DNA of 45,964 nt from an uncultured Fidelibacterota bacterium (GTDB taxonomy: Bacteria; Fidelibacterota; Marinisomatia; Marinisomatales; Marinisomataceae). A program made the translations under genes and the position numbers. This document shows positions 20,253 through 28,508 of the stretch, piece after piece. The DNA lies in NCBI GenBank assembly GCA_902624575.1, contig CACNXV010000004.1, positions 1-45,964 on the forward strand. Direction: 5' to 3'. The notes beneath the pieces are model-generated. The model ran no database searches. It worked only from the letters and a program-made list of their open reading frames with translations, and was not told the DNA's origin. The number at the start of each line of letters is the position of its first letter. Position 1 is the stretch's first letter.

Positions 20253-21208
20253 TAAATAGACATTCCTGTTGTATCTGAATAGAAGCCGCTTAAAGCGCTA
20301 ACAAGCATCTTACCTAACGCAAGATATGCGTAAGGACTATCTCTATGATTTAAGTAAGGCGTAGACAAGTCAATCGCTCCAATCTGAGATGTCGAATTAT
20401 GACTACCATAAGTAGAAATTGTATATCCACCTGAACTATAGTTTTCATCGCTTGGTACTGGAAAGTCAGGACTAGGTGTTACATCAAAAGTATAGTAAAT
20501 AGGCTTACAACAATTTTGATCCATAATTCTTTTACCAATACTATCAAATCCTCTTACTAGCTCATGAAAAGATGAAGAAGCTATTGATGATATATAAGAG
20601 ATACTTGACTGTGATTGAGAATTATCTAAAATATTATCTGAAGAATTCAATTCTTGTTTAGATACATTAAAACCCATCTCAATAATTTGATTACTATCAT
20701 CATGACTGACAAGATTTAATAAAATTCCAGTATCATAATTTGCTTCAATTGAATCAATTGCAACACCAATATAGGTATGATATCTATTAAAATAAGATGT
20801 AGCAAAAGAGTTTTCTGCTCCAACAGAAGGAGGAGAGTCTGGATCCATTCTTGATCTATCAATATTGTTTAGGATAATATGAGGGAATAGGCCATTTGAT
20901 TCATCTATGAATCCATTATAAAAATACTGTGCAATGCCTTGCGTATTTTCCGCTCTAGTGCCGTCTCCACTTCTGGGAGGAATCGTATTAGGTATACTAG
21001 TACCATCATGTGGAACTGTTATAATAATTGGAGTATTGCCAACATAATATTGTACAAAACCGTCAACATCCGATATAACTTCACCTGGAGTAAAAGTTAC
21101 TACTGGAGTAGGCAGTGTCGACTGATCTATTCTGTTATTATCAGAACAATTGAACAAAATTATTGATATAAAAATATATAGATTAATATGTAATAGCTTC
21201 TTTACCAT
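20249..21208 (-). CDS. N-formylglutamate amidohydrolase-like lipoprotein
   Basis: Start MVKKLLHINLYIFISIILFNCS (lipobox-like); PIIITVPHDGTSIP, NNIDRSRMDPD, YNRYHTYI-like motifs. Confidence 0.6.
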   Translation of the reverse strand: MVKKLLHINLYIFISIILFNCSDNNRIDQSTLPTPVVTFTPGEVISDVDGFVQYYVGNTPIIITVPHDGTSIPNTIPPRSGDGTRAENTQGIAQYFYNGFIDESNGLFPHIILNNIDRSRMDPDSPPSVGAENSFATSYFNRYHTYIGVAIDSIEANYDTGILLNLVSHDDSNQIIEMGFNVSKQELNSSDNILDNSQSQSSISYISSIASSSFHELVRGFDSIGKRIMDQNCCKPIYYTFDVTPSPDFPVPSDENYSSGGYTISTYGSHNSTSQIGAIDLSTPYLNHRDSPYAYLALGKMLVSALSGFYSDTTGMSIY

Positions 21209-22958
21209 TATATTCTCCCCTTTTATCAGCACCGGTTATAAAGATACCATTTTTCTTTTGAATACCGTGAGCTCTTGCAAGATACGTTGTTTGATTATAA
21301 AAATTATGCTTTAAATCTTTTAATTGCTTAATAGTTTTTGAACTTAGTGATTTTTCTTCATGAAAAATTAAATCTGGAACCCATTGTGAATGAGTTCTTG
21401 GATGATCAATTGCTTTCTGAAGACTTAATTCGTGGTCCACAACACTTAAAATTATTTGAAGAACAGTGGTAATTATTCGTGAACCTCCAGCTGCACCAAG
21501 AGTTAATATTGTTTCACCTTTTTCATCAATTACTAATGTAGGGGACATTGAACTAAGCGGCCTTTTATATGGTTCAATAGCGTTTGCTTTATCTCCAACC
21601 AAACCAAAAGCATTTGGAACATTTGGTTTAGCTGAAAAATCATCCATTTCATTATTTAATAAAAATCCTGCACCATCAACAATTTTTTTATTCCCATAAC
21701 TAAAATTGATAGTTGTAGTAATACCCGCTGTATTACCATACTTATCCATAACTGAGTAGTGTGTTGTTTCGTTGCTCTCTGCAAATTGATGTCCAGCAGC
21801 TATTTCAGAGCTAGGTGTTGCTTGCTCTAAAGATATTAAATTTAATCTTTCCTTTGCATATCTCTTCGAAATTAATATTTCAACAGGATTATCCCAAAAA
21901 TCAGGATCCCCTAAATGAATTGATCTGTCAGCATAAGCTAATCTCTGAACTTCAGTTAATAAGTGAACATATTCAGTAGAGTTCCTTTTCATATCAGCAA
22001 TATTAAAATTTTCTAGCATATTCAACATCTGAACTAGGAGAGTACCACCAGAGCTGGGTGGGCCCATAGATGCAATTATATAATTTTTATATGTTCCGAT
22101 AATAGGAACTCTATATTCTGAATTATATTTTAACAAATCATCTTTGGAAATTAATCCGCCATTTTTTTTCATTTCTTCTACAATTAAATCTGCAGTTTCA
22201 CCTTTATAAAAACCATCTCTGCCATTCATAGCTATTCTTTTCAAAGTGTTTGACAAATCTTGCTGAACAAAGATATCACCTTCTTTCCAAATATCTATTT
22301 CATCCAAGGTCCTTTTAAAGTCTTCTTCTGAAATTTGTTTATCTTTGAATTGATTATTAATCGATAAAACTTCTTTATTATTTTTTATAAAAATATCTGT
22401 TGAACCTGAATCTTTTAAAAAGTCAAATTTGTAATTATCGAAGCTAAATGCCGCAGCTTCTTCTAGTTTAAATCCATTTTCTGCAAGTTCTATAGCAGGT
22501 TCAATAATTTGTTGTAGACTAAATTTTCCTGAACCATAATCTTCAAATATTCTTATTAATCCTTCTACTGTTCCAGGTACACCTGATGACTTGTGTGAAA
22601 ACCATGCAATATCTTTATCATAATTTTGTTGATCATCTAAAAACATTTTTTCAAAAGATGATTTAGGCGCTTTTTCTCTAAAGTCTAGGCTAATAATTTC
22701 GCCTGAGGAAGTTCGTGCGACTAAAAAACCACCACCACCTAAATTTCCATTAGCTGGAGATGTAACAGCTAATGCAAAACCAGTAGCTACAAGTGCATCG
22801 AAAGCATTTCCACCTTGTTTAAGAATATCAATTCCAACTTGTGATGCTATTTTAGATGTACTTGAAACTGCACCATTTTGATTGGCAGTATTTTTAGTAC
22901 AGCTGCCTAAAAAAATTATAAAACAGACCAAGATATTTAATAGTGTATTTTTCTTCAT
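21183..22958 (-). CDS. ggt: Gamma-glutamyltransferase, lipoprotein
   Basis: Lipobox CFIIFLGSC; NAFDALVATGFALAVTSPANGNLGGGGFLV; catalytic Thr region NETTHYSVMDKYGNTAGITTTINFSYG; PLSSMSPT. Confidence 0.95.
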   Translation of the reverse strand: MKKNTLLNILVCFIIFLGSCTKNTANQNGAVSSTSKIASQVGIDILKQGGNAFDALVATGFALAVTSPANGNLGGGGFLVARTSSGEIISLDFREKAPKSSFEKMFLDDQQNYDKDIAWFSHKSSGVPGTVEGLIRIFEDYGSGKFSLQQIIEPAIELAENGFKLEEAAAFSFDNYKFDFLKDSGSTDIFIKNNKEVLSINNQFKDKQISEEDFKRTLDEIDIWKEGDIFVQQDLSNTLKRIAMNGRDGFYKGETADLIVEEMKKNGGLISKDDLLKYNSEYRVPIIGTYKNYIIASMGPPSSGGTLLVQMLNMLENFNIADMKRNSTEYVHLLTEVQRLAYADRSIHLGDPDFWDNPVEILISKRYAKERLNLISLEQATPSSEIAAGHQFAESNETTHYSVMDKYGNTAGITTTINFSYGNKKIVDGAGFLLNNEMDDFSAKPNVPNAFGLVGDKANAIEPYKRPLSSMSPTLVIDEKGETILTLGAAGGSRIITTVLQIILSVVDHELSLQKAIDHPRTHSQWVPDLIFHEEKSLSSKTIKQLKDLKHNFYNQTTYLARAHGIQKKNGIFITGADKRGEYNGKEAITY

Positions 22959-22982
22959 TACATTTAAAACATTTAAAGGTAA

Positions 22983-23016
22983 TAAAAAGCCTCTACAAAA
23001 AGTAGAGGCTTTTTAT
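22983..23016 (-). terminator. Intrinsic terminator downstream of the TonB-receptor gene (bidirectional type)
   Basis: AAAAAGCCTCTAC-loop-GTAGAGGCTTTTT, perfect stem with flanking A/T tracts. Confidence 0.85.
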
Positions 23017-23043
23017 ATAAATAAGATATCTAAAAATTATATC

Positions 23044-25836
23044 TTAAAGCGCCATGTCTAAACGTGTGTAAACATAACGTCCATTAAATCCAAAAGGACT
23101 ATATCCTGAGTGCTGGAAAATTCCATTAAAACTGTTTCTTTTAACAGTTTTGTCAGGATAAACATCAAATAAGTTATTAGCACCAATTGCCATTCTTACT
23201 TGACTGTTTAACTGGAATGCATATTCCATATCCATTGTCCATTTTGAACTTAGTGTTTGGTCTCTTGCTTCAGAACTTGCAGGAATTCCTACTTCACCCC
23301 ATCTAGTCATTTTAGCGACTAATGTAGATGTTGGCTTCTGCAATGTAGCTGAGAACTGGAAATTGCTCTTTGGTGATGCAACTTCATATCTCATTGTATT
23401 AGCACGTCCTTGAAGTAAACTTGAAGTATATGCTGCTAACTCAGCTGGTGTTCCTACTTCATCTTCATTTGTTATTTCTGTCTCATTGAAGTTCATTGCT
23501 GCTTTAAGAAGTAATGAACCGCCTGCTACATCTTCTCTCATTGTAGCAACGATGTCAAGACCATTGGTTTCTGTATCAATACCATTAAAGAAGTATCTAC
23601 CTGCCGCAGCTGGTACACCTCTTTCAGCAAAGAAAGTAACCATATCTGAAGATGTTCCTGAGCCTCTAAAAGTTTCACTCATACTAATACGATCTTCAAC
23701 AGTAATCATATATGCATCAATAGATAATGAAAATCTATCATCCTTATATGTCATACCAGCAGAAAGATTAGTAGAAGTTTCTGGTTCAAGATCTTGTGCT
23801 CCAAGAGCTCTAGCTGCTTCAGTATCAACAGGGAAAGTTCCAACTTCTAGAGGAACTCCATCAATAAAGTTTGTTGCAATTGATGAGAAGTATGCTTCTT
23901 GAAGTGCTGGTGCTCTAAATCCTGTACTGAAAGAACCTCTAGCAGCAACCCCGTCTTGAATTTCATATCTCATTGCAACTTTACCATTTGTTGTTGAACC
24001 AAAATCACTATAATTTTCAGTTCTTAGTGCAACATCAAGTAGTAAATCATCTCTTAAATTACCACTCATTTCTGCATAAACACTGAAAGCGTCTCTGTCG
24101 CGATCTTGTTCGTTAGCAGGAGCTAATCCTGGTAAACACTGACAACCTACAGCTGCAGAAGCACCCGCATTTGGTCCATCTAATACATCAAAACCAAAAT
24201 CTGCGTAACCAGCTTCTTCACCTGCCTCAATTGTATAGTTTTCCATACGCATTTCAGCACCCATAGCAACATTTACAGGACCTTGAAAACCTTGTAGATC
24301 CATTGTTGTACTAACATCATAATTAACAGTAGTTTGTGAGTAACCTAAAGTACCTAAGTCAAATTCTGATTGTTGATACTGACTTGTACCAGCAGTTGCA
24401 TTATGACTATTTTGCATACCCCAAGCAAATTCATTACTACCTGTTGTAACACTTACATCGTAAGCCATTCCATTATTCATTAAACCTTTCATACCAACAG
24501 CCATAGAAGTGTCAGTTAATTCAGGACTAATAAGTGGTAAGAAGCCATCAGGATACCATGCACGTAGTGTACGATTATCTTGTGCTCTTCTGTAGTAACA
24601 TCCACTTTCACCATCACGTGTGTTCATTCCACCAAATGTGTAAAATGTACCACGCTCAGTTGGGAAACTACCATTCCACATTAAGCTTACTTGTTCGAAT
24701 GCTCCAGCACCAATACGGTGATTTTCTCTATCGAACGCTTTTTCTTTTTCATCCATACCAGCGAAGTACTGTCTACGTGGGTCAAGACCAGCACGATTTG
24801 TACGGCCACCATCACGAAATTGTCCGCTAATATAAAGATTACCACCAAAGAGACTTAATCCATTACCAGCATGAACAATTAAGTTTCTACCGTCTGTCTT
24901 ATCAACAGTCTCTACACCTGGACGAGCCCAGCCTCTTGCAGCAGTATATGGAAGATATCCAACACCATTGTCAGAAGCATTCTCGTCTAAATCCCAACCA
25001 TAAGTTGAGTCGTCTTGACCATCAATAAAGCCTTCTCCAGCTTTGTAACCTCTTTCAAATTCTGATAGGTTTTGACCATAAGTAACACTTAAGTCAGCAC
25101 CACCAGTTTCTTTTAATATAATATTAATAACCCCTGCAACAGCGTCTGAACCGTACTGAGCGGCAGCACCATCACGAAGCACTTCGATTTTCTCGATAGC
25201 ACTTGCTGGGATTGCATTTAAGTCTACTTGAGTTGAACCACGTCCTACAGAACCATTAACGTGAACTAAAGCACCTTGATGACGTCTTTTACCATTTACT
25301 AGTACAAGAGTCTGATTAGGAGCCATACCTCTTAATGTTGCAGGTCTCATATGGTCTGAACCATCAGTAATGTATCCACGTGGAGCATTATAAGATGGAA
25401 TCAAACTTTGCAGCAATTCATTAGTTTCAGTGAAACCAGCTGCACGAATTTCAAGCTCAGTAATAACTTCTACTGGGACTGCTTGATCATCAACATTTCT
25501 TGCGAAACGTGAACCAAGAACAGAAACTGCATTACCAGAAACTGCACTTGATGCTAATGAAAAATTAGCAGTAGCAGTACCATCTACACTTACAGAAACA
25601 CTTGCAGATTCATATCCAATGTATGAAGCAGTAACTGTGTAAGTTCCGCTCGCAACACCGTCGACTGAATATGATCCATCAGCTCCTGTTGCAGCACCAG
25701 ATGAAGTACCTTCTACAGTAACATTTGCTCCAAATAGTGCATTACCATCTGAATCAGTAACGGTACCTGAAACTGATTGAGCAAACATTAAACTAGAAAA
25801 TAATACTAGTGCTATCATGTTATATAGCTTTCTCAT
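23044..25836 (-). CDS. TonB-dependent receptor with N-terminal carboxypeptidase-regulatory-like domain
   Basis: Start MRKLYNMIALVLFSSLMFAQSVSGTVTDSDGNALFGANV with SD-like AAAGGA; plug domain (EVLRDGAAAQYGSDAVAGVINIILKE); beta-barrel ending GRYVYTRLDMAL. Confidence 0.93.
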   Translation of the reverse strand: MRKLYNMIALVLFSSLMFAQSVSGTVTDSDGNALFGANVTVEGTSSGAATGADGSYSVDGVASGTYTVTASYIGYESASVSVSVDGTATANFSLASSAVSGNAVSVLGSRFARNVDDQAVPVEVITELEIRAAGFTETNELLQSLIPSYNAPRGYITDGSDHMRPATLRGMAPNQTLVLVNGKRRHQGALVHVNGSVGRGSTQVDLNAIPASAIEKIEVLRDGAAAQYGSDAVAGVINIILKETGGADLSVTYGQNLSEFERGYKAGEGFIDGQDDSTYGWDLDENASDNGVGYLPYTAARGWARPGVETVDKTDGRNLIVHAGNGLSLFGGNLYISGQFRDGGRTNRAGLDPRRQYFAGMDEKEKAFDRENHRIGAGAFEQVSLMWNGSFPTERGTFYTFGGMNTRDGESGCYYRRAQDNRTLRAWYPDGFLPLISPELTDTSMAVGMKGLMNNGMAYDVSVTTGSNEFAWGMQNSHNATAGTSQYQQSEFDLGTLGYSQTTVNYDVSTTMDLQGFQGPVNVAMGAEMRMENYTIEAGEEAGYADFGFDVLDGPNAGASAAVGCQCLPGLAPANEQDRDRDAFSVYAEMSGNLRDDLLLDVALRTENYSDFGSTTNGKVAMRYEIQDGVAARGSFSTGFRAPALQEAYFSSIATNFIDGVPLEVGTFPVDTEAARALGAQDLEPETSTNLSAGMTYKDDRFSLSIDAYMITVEDRISMSETFRGSGTSSDMVTFFAERGVPAAAGRYFFNGIDTETNGLDIVATMREDVAGGSLLLKAAMNFNETEITNEDEVGTPAELAAYTSSLLQGRANTMRYEVASPKSNFQFSATLQKPTSTLVAKMTRWGEVGIPASSEARDQTLSSKWTMDMEYAFQLNSQVRMAIGANNLFDVYPDKTVKRNSFNGIFQHSGYSPFGFNGRYVYTRLDMAL

Positions 25837-25916
25837 TGTTTTTCCTTTGTTTATGTACATATTAAATCATTGGTACGTACCTCTATAAGAAGGTACAATA
25901 TACCCTTAGTTGGCAT

Positions 25917-25945
25917 AATCTAGGAGAAAGTGTTCTTTATGTCAA
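25917..25945 (-). promoter_or_regulatory. Sigma70-like promoter of the TonB-receptor gene
   Basis: Reverse strand TTGACA (25945-25940), 17-nt spacer, TAGATT (25922-25917). Confidence 0.65.
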
Positions 25946-25967
25946 TCTTTTAAAGAGGAGGGTGTAG

Positions 25968-26696
25968 TTATCGACGACTTCTTAATTTCATTAATAAATT
26001 AAGAATTTCAACATAAAGCCAAATAAGAGTTATCATGAGTCCAAAAGCACCGTACCACTCCATATATTTTGGAGCTCCTTGTTCAGCTCCAGTCTCGATA
26101 AAGTCAAAATCTAATACCAAATTCATTGAAGCAATACCTACAACAAATAAAGAAAATAGAATTCCCGTAAGTCCATTTCCAAATAAAGGACCCATAAAAG
26201 AAACTCCAAAAAAGGAAAGTATTAGATTTAATACATAAACAATAAGAATTCCAAAAGTTGCTGAAAAAACGCCTAGTCTGAAGTTTTCAGTAGCTGCAAT
26301 TAAATTACTTTTATATAAAAATAGTAGAGCAGCTAAGATTCCAAAAGTTAATGCAATAGCTTGATTAGCAATACCAGGATACATTGAATCAACAATAGCA
26401 GATATTGCTCCAAGAACAGCTCCTTCTGCTAAACAATAAAGAGGAACAGTAAAAGGAGCAGCTTTTTTGTTAAATATTGTAATAAGTAAAAGAATAAACG
26501 TAAAAATAGTTACTGGCCAAAATAATGCAAGACCAATTTGAGGATTGTTCCATGTATAAATTGCCGAAGTCATTAAAAATAAAAGACTCAAAGCTGTTTT
26601 ATTGACTGTTCCATCAATAGTCATGCTGCTTTCACCGGATGCGCGGCGAGCGTTTCTGAAAGTATTTTTATTAAGTGCTGGATTTGCTGATCTCAT
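25968..26696 (-). CDS. Bax inhibitor-1/YccA family membrane protein
   Basis: Seven-TM pattern; QAIALTFGILAALLFLY, LVLDFDFIETGAEQGAPKYMEWYGAFGLMITLIWLYVEIL. Confidence 0.92.
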   Translation of the reverse strand: MRSANPALNKNTFRNARRASGESSMTIDGTVNKTALSLLFLMTSAIYTWNNPQIGLALFWPVTIFTFILLLITIFNKKAAPFTVPLYCLAEGAVLGAISAIVDSMYPGIANQAIALTFGILAALLFLYKSNLIAATENFRLGVFSATFGILIVYVLNLILSFFGVSFMGPLFGNGLTGILFSLFVVGIASMNLVLDFDFIETGAEQGAPKYMEWYGAFGLMITLIWLYVEILNLLMKLRSRR

Positions 26697-26699
26697 AAA

Positions 26700-28136
26700 T
26701 TATTTATTTCCATCAATGAATTCTAAAATTTTATCTATACTTAATCTATGTTGCTTCATAGAATCTCTTTCTCTAATTGTTACCGTATCATTTTCCAATG
26801 TTTCATGATCTATAGTAATCCCAAAAGGAGTTCCAGCTTCATCTTGCCTGTAGTATCTTTTACCAATTGATCCTTGTTCGTCGTAAATAGATTTATATTT
26901 GTTATTAATTAGTTTAAATATCTCTTTAGCTTTTTCAGGAAGACCGTCTTTTTTAACCAACGGGCAAATAACTGTTTTAATTGGAGATAAATCAAAAGGA
27001 AGTCTTAAAACAACTCGATTATTCTCATTATCTTCATAGTAGGATTCACATAAAACCATAAGAAATTGTCGATTTAAACCTGTAGATGTTTCTATAATAA
27101 ATGGATGATATTTTTCATTTTTTAATGCATCAAAATACATCATATTTTTCCCAGACATTTTTTCATGTTCTTTTATATCGAAGTTTGTTCTATTGTGAAT
27201 TCCTTCAATTTCACCCCATCCAAATGGAAAGTTATATTCAATATCGAACGCCTCTTTAGCGTAATGAGCTAATGAATCATCTGAATGTTGATGAAACTTA
27301 AGATTTTCCTTTTTAATACCTAATTCTTCAATATAAAAATTCATTCTTTGTTCTTTCCAAAAATCCATTGATTCTTGATCATTTTCAGGATGAACAAAGT
27401 ACTGCATTTCCATTTGTTCAAATTCTCTAGTCCTAAATATGAAGTTTCTTGCAACAATTTCATTTCGAAATGCTTTTCCTATTTGAGCGATACCAAATGG
27501 AACCTTTAGTCTCATAGCATTTTGTACCAGTAGATAATTAATATATATTCCTTGCGCTGTCTCAGGACGAAGAAAAATACTTTTACCTGTTTTTTCAGAG
27601 GGTCCAGAATTTGTTTTGAACATAAGATTGAATTGTGAAGGTGTAGTCCATTTACCTACATTACCTGAAAAAGGATCAATGACTCCAGATTTTTCTAAAA
27701 CACCATCATGCTTTTCATTTGATTCTAAAAGTTCTTTGCAAATTATATCAATTATTTCATTCTGATCAAAATCGAGCGACATATTTTCACAGAGCAATTT
27801 TAAAACTTTTATTTTTTGTTGTGCAAGAAGGTCATCGATCCTATATCTTTTTTTATTATCTTTATTATCGACAAGAGGATCATTAAAATTTGAAATATGT
27901 CCGCTAGCTTCCCAAACATCTGGATGTACCATAATAGAACTATCAAGACCAACAATATTCTCATGGTGATGCGTCATTTTTTTCCACCATTTTTCAGAAA
28001 TAGATTTTTTTAATTCAACACCAAGTGGTCCATAGTCATAAGATGCCTTAAGGCCTCCATAAATTTCTGAATTTGGAAAGACAAAGCCTTTTCGTTTACA
28101 AAGTGAAATAATTTTTTCTAGATGCTTTTCGCTCAT
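26700..28136 (-). CDS. glyS: Glycyl-tRNA synthetase, homodimeric type
   Basis: ICKRKGFVFPNSEIYGGLKASYDYGPLGVELK, FLRPETAQGIYINY, RTREFEQMEMQYFVHP. Confidence 0.96.
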   Translation of the reverse strand: MSEKHLEKIISLCKRKGFVFPNSEIYGGLKASYDYGPLGVELKKSISEKWWKKMTHHHENIVGLDSSIMVHPDVWEASGHISNFNDPLVDNKDNKKRYRIDDLLAQQKIKVLKLLCENMSLDFDQNEIIDIICKELLESNEKHDGVLEKSGVIDPFSGNVGKWTTPSQFNLMFKTNSGPSEKTGKSIFLRPETAQGIYINYLLVQNAMRLKVPFGIAQIGKAFRNEIVARNFIFRTREFEQMEMQYFVHPENDQESMDFWKEQRMNFYIEELGIKKENLKFHQHSDDSLAHYAKEAFDIEYNFPFGWGEIEGIHNRTNFDIKEHEKMSGKNMMYFDALKNEKYHPFIIETSTGLNRQFLMVLCESYYEDNENNRVVLRLPFDLSPIKTVICPLVKKDGLPEKAKEIFKLINNKYKSIYDEQGSIGKRYYRQDEAGTPFGITIDHETLENDTVTIRERDSMKQHRLSIDKILEFIDGNK

Positions 28137-28148
28137 TATCAGTAGAGT

Positions 28149-28508
28149 TTAAGAAAAAAAATATCGGTACAGAAAAACTATTCCAAAAAAACCAAAAATT
28201 AGGGGAGCTAACCATACTAGCGTATCGAAACCTTTTTTTGGTGGATTTGCAAGAATTTCAATTCCATATTTTAGAACATAATAATCTTTAATTTGTTGAT
28301 CAGACAGTCCTTGAACTACTAATCTTTTTATTTCGTCTTTCATTTCCAATGCAGCTTTAGCTTGAGACTGTTCAAGAGTTAAGCCATCACAAACAGGGCA
28401 CATTAGTTCCCTATTTAAAGTATAAAGTCTTTCATCAACAGATTCTTGAAATCCTAATAAACAGATTGCACTGAGAATTACTAATAATAAAGTATTTCTA
28501 TAAATCAT
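28149..28508 (-). CDS. CcmH/CycL/NrfF-family cytochrome c biogenesis protein
   Basis: LNRELMCPVCDGLTLEQSQAKAALEMKDEIKRLVVQGLSDQQIKDYYVLKYGIEILANPPKKGFDTLVWLAPL. Confidence 0.88.
   Translation of the reverse strand: MIYRNTLLLVILSAICLLGFQESVDERLYTLNRELMCPVCDGLTLEQSQAKAALEMKDEIKRLVVQGLSDQQIKDYYVLKYGIEILANPPKKGFDTLVWLAPLIFGFFGIVFLYRYFFS

Noticed and set aside
23486-23902. Plus-strand ORFs opposite the TonB receptor (also 24534-24830)
   Set aside because: Shadow ORFs produced by the codon bias of the receptor gene; no family resemblance.
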